Below, piece by piece: positions 1 through 5,277 of a stretch of 10,238 bases of DNA. The position numbers were made by a program, and so were the translations under genes. The first letter of the stretch is position 1; every line of letters begins with the position of its first letter. The notes under the pieces are model-generated. The model was not told where the DNA came from. It worked only from the letters and a program-made list of their open reading frames with translations, and did no database searches. This stretch comes from Burkholderiales bacterium (lineage in GTDB: Bacteria > Pseudomonadota > Gammaproteobacteria > Burkholderiales > Usitatibacteraceae). The DNA lies in NCBI GenBank assembly GCA_025936275.1, contig JAICTR010000063.1, positions 1 to 10,238 of the forward strand, read 5' to 3'.

Positions 1-296
1 ATTTCGAGCTCAAGCTGCGCGGCGTGAACGTGGTGGAGCGCGAGACGTTCGAATCGGCGCTGCGCGCCGGGCGCGCGGCGCTCCAGGTGCTCGGCATGGC
101 CCCCTACCGCGCGCGCGAGATGGCCGATGCCTTTCGGCGGCACAATATCGCGAGCGTGGATGCGACGCTGCCCTTCTACCAGGACGAGGCGCGGCGCATG
201 TCGATGGCGAAGGCGGGCCGCGAGGAGCTCGAGCGGCAATTCGCGCACGACCGCGAGCGCTTCGAGCGCGAGCATGGAGGAAAGGGATGGCAATGA
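1..296 (+). CDS. KefB/KefC-type glutathione-regulated K+ efflux antiporter, C-terminal fragment
   Basis: Only the last 97 complete codons are visible; the gene enters from the left edge, with the first full codon at 3-5, and stops with TGA at 294-296. The visible protein is the end of the cytosolic nucleotide-binding (RCK/TrkA-N) region and the C-terminal tail. It contains the family signature ERETFESAL followed by LGMAPYRAREMADAFRRHN, which matches the KefB/KefC pattern 'ERETF..AL..GR..L..LG..P..A....FRR'. The charged tail (AGREELERQFAHDRERFE) recalls E. coli KefB more than KefC from memory, so the subtype is left open. In the family, the inner-membrane domain exports K+ in exchange for H+, is held closed by glutathione, and opens on glutathione adducts to protect cells from electrophiles. 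The transport domain lies outside the window. The stop overlaps the start of the next gene, so the two are probably co-transcribed. Confidence 0.85.
   Translation, partial: FELKLRGVNVVERETFESALRAGRAALQVLGMAPYRAREMADAFRRHNIASVDATLPFYQDEARRMSMAKAGREELERQFAHDRERFEREHGGKGWQ
276..280 (+). promoter_or_regulatory. Shine-Dalgarno GGAGG for the YHS lipoprotein
   Basis: GGAGG lies inside the end of the upstream K+ efflux gene, 6 nt before the ATG at 287 and 12 nt before a second in-frame ATG at 293. The spacing favours 287 as the start. The ATG at 293 would instead give an ATGA overlap with the upstream stop. The choice changes only the first two residues of a signal peptide. Confidence 0.7.
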
Positions 297-985
297 TGCG
301 CGCGTTGTTCGCGCTGGCGGCCGCGGCCGCGGCGCTCGTCCTCGGCGGCTGCGGGACCACCCATGCCACGGTGCACACGAGCCGCGGCGAGGACCTGATG
401 CTCCTCGGCTACGACCCGGTCGGCTACTTCCGCGAGGGCAAGCCCGTGCGCGGCAAGCACACGATCCCCGCGACGTACGAGGGGCGCACCTACTACTTCG
501 CGAGCGACGATGATCGGCAGGCCTTCCTCGCATCGCCCGCGAAGTACGAGCCGCAGTTCGGCGGCTTCTGCTCCAACGGCGCGGCCTACCGCGTGAAGCT
601 GGGAAGCGATCCGACGCAATTCGAGATCCGCGACGGCCGGCTCTTCATCTTCGGCGACATCCTCGGCCACGAGTTCTGGCTGCTCGACGAGCGCGACAAC
701 ATCGCGCATGCCGACCAGGTGTGGCCGCGGATGCGCGAGCAGGGCTGGCGCGAGGCGACGCTCGAGGGGTGGATCTTCCGCGTGCCGTGGTACAAGACCG
801 GCCGCGCGTTGCGCGACGAATGGCGCGCGAAGCATCCGGGGCAAGCGGAAATCGCCTACGACACCGGCGGGTTCCTGGACAACATGGTCCTCAAGTACCC
901 GGGCTGGCGCGCGCGCGAGGGCCACGATGAGCCCGCGCTCGGCGTGCCGGGCGAGCCCGACGATCCGGCGCGGGCGAAGCCGTGA
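287..985 (+). CDS. YHS-domain lipoprotein
   Basis: 232 aa. The N-terminus is a lipoprotein signal: MAMMR, an alanine/leucine-rich hydrophobic stretch, then the lipobox L19-G20-G21-C22, so the mature protein should be lipidated on Cys22 and face the periplasm. Residues about 38-100 match a YHS domain: GYDPVGYF (41-48), GKPV (51-54), a central G-x-x-Y-Y-F (66-71), then SPAKYEPQFGGFC ending at Cys95. The segment RDGRLFIFGDILGHEFW through ADQVWPRM (115-149) corresponds to the usual tail of small YHS proteins (DGKLY...ADxxWP). About 80 more residues follow that I do not recognise, rich in Trp, Arg and Glu. YHS domains are small, often metal-binding modules of unclear role; the substrate is unknown. 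The start overlaps the upstream stop by 10 nt, and the stop overlaps the next start as GTGA. Confidence 0.85.
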   Translation: MAMMRALFALAAAAAALVLGGCGTTHATVHTSRGEDLMLLGYDPVGYFREGKPVRGKHTIPATYEGRTYYFASDDDRQAFLASPAKYEPQFGGFCSNGAAYRVKLGSDPTQFEIRDGRLFIFGDILGHEFWLLDERDNIAHADQVWPRMREQGWREATLEGWIFRVPWYKTGRALRDEWRAKHPGQAEIAYDTGGFLDNMVLKYPGWRAREGHDEPALGVPGEPDDPARAKP

Positions 986-2253
986 ACGGCAACCGCTGGA
1001 TCGTCGCGGGATTGCGCACGCCGTTCGCGCGCGTCGATGGGGCGCTGCGCCGGCTCGATGCGGTGGCGCTCTCGGTACCCGTGGCGCGCGCCATGGCGGC
1101 CGAGCTTTCCGCCGGCGACCGCCCCGACTTCCTCGCATGGGGTTGCGTCGCGCCCAACCTCGGCTGGAGCAACATCGCGCGCGAGGTGGTGATCGACGCC
1201 AAGCTCGATCCCGCCACGCCCGCCTTCTCCACGGTGCTCGCGTGCGCCACCAGCATGGTCGCCGCGATCGAGGCCGCCGGGATGCTCGGCGGCCCGCGCT
1301 CGCTCGCCCTATGCGGCGGCGTCGAGAGCATGAGCCGCGTGCAGATCGGCTTGAACCAGGGCCTTTCCGACTGGATCCGGCGCGTCGGCCAGGCGCGCTC
1401 GGCGGGCGAGCGCATCGACCGCCTCACGGAGCTTCGCGCGCGTGACGTTCGCCTGCACGTGCCGAGCATCGCCAACCGCGCGACCGGCAGGAGCATGGGC
1501 GAGCACTGCGAGGAGATGGCGAAGCAGTGGAACATCGCGCGCGCGGACCAGGACCGCATCGCGCTGCAATCGCACCAGCGCGCGGTGAAGGCGATGACCG
1601 CGGGCTTCTTCGACGACCTGGTGATTCCGGTCGAGGGAAACGCCAAGGACGCGGTGCCGCGCGCCGACAGCTCCGCGGAGAAGCTCGCATCGCTGAAGCC
1701 CGCGTTCGATCGCGCGAGCGGACGCGGCACCATCACCGCGGGAAACGCCTCGCCGCTCACCGATGGCGCGGCCGCGGTGTGGGTCGCGGACGACGCGGGC
1801 CTCGAGCGGCTGCCGGCGGAGCGCCCGCGCGCGCGCCTCGTCGACTGGGAGATCGCCGCGGTCGATGTCTTCCACGAGGGGCTGCTCATGGCGCCGGCGT
1901 ACGCCATCCCGCGGCTCCTCGCGCGGCACGGCCTCACGCTCGAGTCGATCGACCTCTGGGAGCTGCACGAGGCCTTCGCGGCGCAGGTGCTGTGCAACGT
2001 CGCCGCGTTGGAGAGCGAGGACTTCCGGCGCGAGATGGTGCGCGTCGACGCGCGCCTCGGGCGCTTCCCGTGGGAGCGCTTCAACCCGAACGGCGGCAGC
2101 ATCTCCATCGGTCATCCGTTCGGCGCGACCGGCGCGCGCATCCTCTCGCAGGCGGTGAAGGAGCTCGCGGCGCTGGGACCCGGCAAGCGCGCGGTCGTCT
2201 CGATCTGCGCCGATGGCGGCCTCGCGGCCGTGGCGCTGCTCGAGGGCGCGTAG
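982..2253 (+). CDS. Thiolase (acetyl-CoA acyltransferase), FadI-like
   Basis: 423 aa with all thiolase catalytic elements. Nucleophilic Cys88 lies in LACATSM, His329 in ELHEAFA, His378 in GHPFGATG, and the second acid/base Cys409 in ICADGG. The early LRTPFAR (11-17), the APNLGWSNIAREVV block (58-70), LRARDVRLHVPSIA (151-164), the HQRAVKA stretch (198-204) and ASPLTDGAAAV (256-266) parallel E. coli FadI more than FadA or PhaA. Thiolases of this type cleave 3-ketoacyl-CoA with CoA in the last step of fatty acid beta-oxidation, in the cytosol, or catalyse the reverse Claisen condensation. FadI normally partners a FadJ-type hydratase/dehydrogenase, and none is adjacent here, so chain-length range and direction are open. 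The start is a GTG at 982 overlapping the upstream TGA by 4 nt. No good Shine-Dalgarno precedes it, which suggests translational coupling. Confidence 0.9.
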   Translation: MNGNRWIVAGLRTPFARVDGALRRLDAVALSVPVARAMAAELSAGDRPDFLAWGCVAPNLGWSNIAREVVIDAKLDPATPAFSTVLACATSMVAAIEAAGMLGGPRSLALCGGVESMSRVQIGLNQGLSDWIRRVGQARSAGERIDRLTELRARDVRLHVPSIANRATGRSMGEHCEEMAKQWNIARADQDRIALQSHQRAVKAMTAGFFDDLVIPVEGNAKDAVPRADSSAEKLASLKPAFDRASGRGTITAGNASPLTDGAAAVWVADDAGLERLPAERPRARLVDWEIAAVDVFHEGLLMAPAYAIPRLLARHGLTLESIDLWELHEAFAAQVLCNVAALESEDFRREMVRVDARLGRFPWERFNPNGGSISIGHPFGATGARILSQAVKELAALGPGKRAVVSICADGGLAAVALLEGA

Positions 2254-2257
2254 CGGC

Positions 2258-3265
2258 ATGGCCGATCGCGCGGAGCGAAGGCTCGCCCACGACATCGCCG
2301 CGTGGGCGATCGCGGCGGTGCTGCTCATCGCGGCGCTCGTGATCGGGCTTTTGCCCGCGCTCCTCGCGGGGCTGCTCGTCTTCGAGCTGGTGCACCTCAT
2401 CGCGCCGCGCCTTCGCCTCGGGCAGGGAAGCGGCGCGCGGATGGCCGCGGTGGCGCTCATCGCGATCGCGGTGGTGGTGCTGCTCACCGGGCTCATGCTG
2501 GCGCTCCTCGGGGTGGTGCACAGCGAGGGATTGCCCCGGCTCTTGCAGAAGATGGCCGACATCCTCGACGAATCGCGCGGCAAGCTTCCGGAATGGGTGC
2601 TCTCGAGCCTGCCCGCGGATACGGACGAATGGCGCGCGGCGGTGATCGGCTGGCTTCAGGAGCACGCGGCGGAGCTGCGCCACCTGGGCGGCGAGGCCGG
2701 ACGCGTGATGGTGCACATCCTCATCGGCTTCGCGATCGGCGCGATGGTGTCGTTGCGCGAGGCCGGCAAGGCGCGCGCCGGCGGGCCGCTCGCGCGCGCG
2801 CTGGGCGAGCGCGCCGCGCGCCTTGGCGATGCGTTCCGGCGCGTGGTCTTCGCGCAGGTGCGGATCGCGGCGTTGAACGCGTTCTTCACCGCGATCTACC
2901 TCCTCGGCATCCTGCCGCTCGCGGGCGTGCACGTTCCGTTCGCGAAGACGCTCGTGGTGCTCACGTTCGTCGGCGGCCTCATCCCGATCGTGGGGAACCT
3001 CCTTTCCAACACCGTGATCGTGGTGATGAGCTTGAGCATCTCGCTCGAGCTCGCCATCGCCTCGCTCGTGTTCCTGGTCGTGATCCACAAGCTCGAGTAC
3101 TTCCTCAACGCGCGCATCGTCGGCCGCGGCATCCGCGCGAGCTCGTGGGAGCTCCTCATCGCGATGCTCGCGATGGAAGCGGCGTTCGGACTCGCGGGCA
3201 TCGTCGCCGCGCCGATCTACTACGCGTACGTCAAGGACGAGCTTTCGGCGCGAGGACTGATATGA
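2258..3265 (+). CDS. AI-2E transporter family (PerM/YdiK-like) membrane protein
   Basis: 335 aa polytopic inner-membrane protein. Hydrophobic segments lie near residues 11-48 (two helices), 61-86, 150-165, 200-222, 227-260, 262-277 and 297-322. Between the third and fourth is a soluble, amphipathic stretch (about 88-148), as is typical of the family. Diagnostic C-terminal motifs are GGLIPIVGNLLSN (239-251) and HKLEYFLNARIVGRGI (277-292), followed by a helix with the AFGLAG pattern. The family was named for a proposed autoinducer-2 exporter, but members are diverse and some act as cation/H+ antiporters, so no substrate can be given. I chose ATG 2258, 4 nt after the thiolase stop. The reading frame is open further upstream, but that would place the start inside the thiolase gene. 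A weak GAGGG sits at 2242-2246. The stop overlaps the next ATG as ATGA. Confidence 0.88.
   Translation: MADRAERRLAHDIAAWAIAAVLLIAALVIGLLPALLAGLLVFELVHLIAPRLRLGQGSGARMAAVALIAIAVVVLLTGLMLALLGVVHSEGLPRLLQKMADILDESRGKLPEWVLSSLPADTDEWRAAVIGWLQEHAAELRHLGGEAGRVMVHILIGFAIGAMVSLREAGKARAGGPLARALGERAARLGDAFRRVVFAQVRIAALNAFFTAIYLLGILPLAGVHVPFAKTLVVLTFVGGLIPIVGNLLSNTVIVVMSLSISLELAIASLVFLVVIHKLEYFLNARIVGRGIRASSWELLIAMLAMEAAFGLAGIVAAPIYYAYVKDELSARGLI
3252..3256 (+). promoter_or_regulatory. Shine-Dalgarno GAGGA for the dihydrofolate reductase family gene
   Basis: GAGGA sits 5 nt before the ATG at 3262, within the last codons of the AI-2E family gene. It supports this start and the ATGA overlap (3262-3265). 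Confidence 0.6.
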
Positions 3266-3918
3266 CGATTTCCAGATTGAGAGTGCAGAGCTTCGGAGTG
3301 TCGCTCGACGGCTTCGGCGCGGGCCCCGACCAGGGCCTCGAGAATCCGCTCGGCGTGCGCGGCCCCGAGCTGATGCAATGGTTCTTCCCCACCAAGTTCT
3401 GGCGTGCGATGCAGGGGCAGCCCGGCGGCGAGACCGGCACGGACCATCGCGTCGCCGAGCAGGGCTTCGAGAACATCGGCGCGTGGATCCTCGGGCGCAA
3501 CATGTTCGGCCCGGTGCGCGGCCCGTGGCCCGACGAGAGCTGGCGCGGCTGGTGGGGAGAGGAGCCGCCGTATCACGTGCCGGTCTTCGTGCTCACGCAT
3601 CACGCGCGGCCGAAGCTCGCGATGCAGGGCGGCACCGAGTTCCACTTCGTGACCGGCGGCATCGAGGAGGCGCTGGAGCGCGCGAAGGCCGCCGCGAGCT
3701 CGCGCGACGTGCGCCTCGGCGGCGGCGCCGCGACACTCCGGCAGTACCTCGCGGCGCGCCTCGTGGACGAGATGCATCTCGCGGTGAGCCCGGTGCTCCT
3801 CGGCAAGGGCGAGCCGTTGCTGCAGGGACTCGACCTTCCGGCGCTCGGCTACGAGGTCGAGCGCCACGTGCCGGGCGAGCGCGCGGTGCACGTCTTCATC
3901 CGCAAGCGCGCGCTGTGA
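3262..3918 (+). CDS. Dihydrofolate reductase family protein (RibD C-terminal domain)
   Basis: 218 aa, soluble, single-domain. The N-terminal strand VQSFGVSLDGFGAG (8-21) matches the 'SLDG' opening of YyaP/YwjB-type DHFR-like reductases. GAWILGRNMFGPV (73-85) is the typical 'GRxTfe' region, and VFVLTHHARP (108-117) is the 'vvvlT' strand before the cofactor loop. LGGGAATLRQYLAARLVDEMHLAVSPVLLGKGEPLL (152-187) is the conserved NADPH-binding glycine motif and following beta strands. The family reduces diverse substrates with NADPH, related to RibD in riboflavin synthesis and to folate DHFR. Most stand-alone members have no assigned substrate, and this one gives no further clue. It is probably translated together with its neighbours: ATGA overlap upstream, GTGA overlap (3915-3918) downstream. 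Confidence 0.87.
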   Translation: MTISRLRVQSFGVSLDGFGAGPDQGLENPLGVRGPELMQWFFPTKFWRAMQGQPGGETGTDHRVAEQGFENIGAWILGRNMFGPVRGPWPDESWRGWWGEEPPYHVPVFVLTHHARPKLAMQGGTEFHFVTGGIEEALERAKAAASSRDVRLGGGAATLRQYLAARLVDEMHLAVSPVLLGKGEPLLQGLDLPALGYEVERHVPGERAVHVFIRKRAL

Positions 3919-4754
3919 CGGGGGCATTCGTGCCGATCCGCGGCCGCTGCCACTGCGGCAACATCGCGTTCGATCTCGAGTGGCCCGAGGACGCGGCCGA
4001 AATCCCGGCACGCGCCTGCACCTGCTCCTTCTGCCGCAAGCATGGCGGCGTGTGGACCTCGAGCCGCTCGGCGAAGCTCGAGGTTCGCATCGCGGATGCC
4101 GCGCAGGCCTCGCGCTATCGCTTCGGCACCGCGACCGCCGATTTCCATCTGTGCACGCGCTGCGGCGTCGTCCCGGTCGTCACCAGCGCGATCGAAGGCC
4201 GCCTCTACGCGGTGGTGAACGTGAACGCGTTCGAGGACGTCGAGCCGCGGCGCATCGAATCCTCGTCCGCGAGCTTCGATGGCGAGGGCAGCGACACGCG
4301 CCTGGAACGGCGCAAGCGCAGCTGGATCGTCGACGTCCGGATCGTCGAAGGCCGCGGTGCCGGAGAGGACGAGCGCGAGATCCGCGCGCTCGTCGCGCGA
4401 TGGATCTCGGCCACGCGCGAAGGCGACATCGACACCGTGCTCGGCCTCATGACCGACGACGTGGTCTTCCTCGTGCCGGGGCGCGCGCCGATGGACAAGC
4501 GCGAGTTCGCCGAGGTCTCGCGCACACCGCCCGGCATGCGGCGGCCCGCGATCGAGGGCACCAGCGAGATCCGCGAAATCGAGGTGGTCGGCGATTGGGC
4601 GTGGATGCGCACCGAGCTCAGCGTCGCGGTGACGCCGCCCGGCGGTCCGCGCATCGAGCGCGCGGGCTACACCCTCACGATCCTGCGCAAGGTGGACGGA
4701 CGCTGGAAGCTCGCGCGCGACGCGAACCTGCTCGCGCCCGTGAGCCCCTCCTGA
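3915..4754 (+). CDS. Fusion protein: GFA (CENP-V) zinc domain + DUF4440/SnoaL-like domain
   Basis: 279 aa in one uninterrupted frame. Residues 9-143 form a GFA domain with all seven expected zinc cysteines: C12 and C14 (RCHCG), C35, C37 and C40 (CTCSFC), C80 and C83 (CTRCG). It ends with the usual WIVDV tail. Residues about 151-279 form an NTF2-like DUF4440 domain of the SgcJ/EcaC/YybH type: EIRALVARWISATREGDIDTV, then LMTDDVVFLVPGR, and the final strand RKVDGRWKLARD. GFA proteins are glutathione-linked, named for formaldehyde-glutathione condensation, though that activity is disputed for many members. NTF2-like domains bind small hydrophobic ligands or act as isomerases. No in-frame ATG, GTG or TTG lies at the junction. 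The start is GTG 3915, which overlaps the upstream stop; GTG 3930, after a GGGGG run, is an alternative. The product is probably cytosolic, with unknown substrate. Confidence 0.85.
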   Translation: MTGAFVPIRGRCHCGNIAFDLEWPEDAAEIPARACTCSFCRKHGGVWTSSRSAKLEVRIADAAQASRYRFGTATADFHLCTRCGVVPVVTSAIEGRLYAVVNVNAFEDVEPRRIESSSASFDGEGSDTRLERRKRSWIVDVRIVEGRGAGEDEREIRALVARWISATREGDIDTVLGLMTDDVVFLVPGRAPMDKREFAEVSRTPPGMRRPAIEGTSEIREIEVVGDWAWMRTELSVAVTPPGGPRIERAGYTLTILRKVDGRWKLARDANLLAPVSPS

Positions 4755-4761
4755 ACGCGCG
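4755..4761. other. 7-nt gap between convergent operons
   Basis: The plus-strand stop TGA (4752-4754) and the minus-strand stop (CTA on the plus strand, 4762-4764) are separated by seven bases. There is no room for an intergenic terminator and no T-tract on either side, so each transcript must end inside, or run through, the end of the opposing gene. Confidence 0.9.
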
Positions 4762-5277
4762 CTAGGGCTTGCGCAGCGCGACCGCCGCGAGGATTCCCTC
4801 GAGGATCGCGAGCGGCGGCGGCGGGCAGCCGGGCACCGTGACGTCCACCGGCAGCACCTTCGACGCACCGCCGCACGTGGCGTAGCTCGCGCCGAAGATC
4901 CCGCCATCCTTCGCGCAGTCGCCCAGCGCCACGACGAGCTTCGGCGCGGGCATCGCCTCGTAGGCGGCGCGCAGCGGCTCCTCCATGTTCTTCGCCACCG
5001 GGCCGGTCACCAGCAGCAGGTCCGCGTGTCGCGGGCTCGCCGTGAGCTTGATGCCCATTCCCTCGATGTTGTAGTAGGGATTGGCGAGCGCGTTCACTTC
5101 CAGCTCGCACGCGTTGCACGAGCCCGCATCCACCTCGCGGATCACCAGCGCCCGGCCGAGGAGGCGCAGGATCTGCGCGTCGATCTCGGCGGCACGCGTG
5201 CGCCATTCCTCGCGCGCCGCGGGCGCCTTTTCGGTGACGACACCGGTGCGCAGGATCTTCAGCAGGATCGGGATCAT
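4762..5277 (-). CDS. hyfI: Hydrogenase-4-like small subunit, HyfI/HycG/NuoB family
   Basis: 171 aa, last gene of the minus-strand operon. Cys54 and Cys57 (GSCNACELE), Cys121 (GDCAKDGGIFG) and Cys151 (VPGCPPPP) are the four ligands expected for the N2-type [4Fe-4S] cluster of the HycG/HyfI/NuoB family. An extra Cys135 lies in YATCGG. Other family blocks are NPYYNIEGMGIKLTASPRHADLLLVTGPV (66-94) and the C-terminal LAILEGILAAV. The protein should sit on the cytoplasmic side between the large subunit and the membrane arm, carrying the terminal cluster. The length is short compared with E. coli HycG/HyfI (about 250 aa) because it ends soon after the last cysteine. The start ATG at 5277 shares one base with the upstream TGA (TGATG), without a clear Shine-Dalgarno, so coupling is likely. 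Confidence 0.9.
   Translation of the reverse strand: MIPILLKILRTGVVTEKAPAAREEWRTRAAEIDAQILRLLGRALVIREVDAGSCNACELEVNALANPYYNIEGMGIKLTASPRHADLLLVTGPVAKNMEEPLRAAYEAMPAPKLVVALGDCAKDGGIFGASYATCGGASKVLPVDVTVPGCPPPPLAILEGILAAVALRKP

Noticed and set aside
891..2108. Minus-strand open frame of 405 codons opposite the thiolase
   Set aside because: The thiolase frame has all catalytic motifs; the antisense product has none and is Ser/Arg/Ala-rich.
2302..3261. Extension of the DHFR-like reading frame upstream to 2302
   Set aside because: The upstream part runs out of frame through the AI-2E family gene and is Arg/Ala-rich. The family motifs begin after ATG 3262, which has a good Shine-Dalgarno.
2258..3265. 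A quorum-sensing autoinducer-2 exporter
   Set aside because: The family name is historical. Members transport varied substrates, and there is no lux/lsr gene nearby to support AI-2.
4758..4780. Possible terminator hairpin: CGCGCT (4758-4763) with AGCGCG (4775-4780)
   Set aside because: The stem is only 6 bp with an 11-nt loop and no T-tract on either strand; such GC repeats are common by chance in this sequence.
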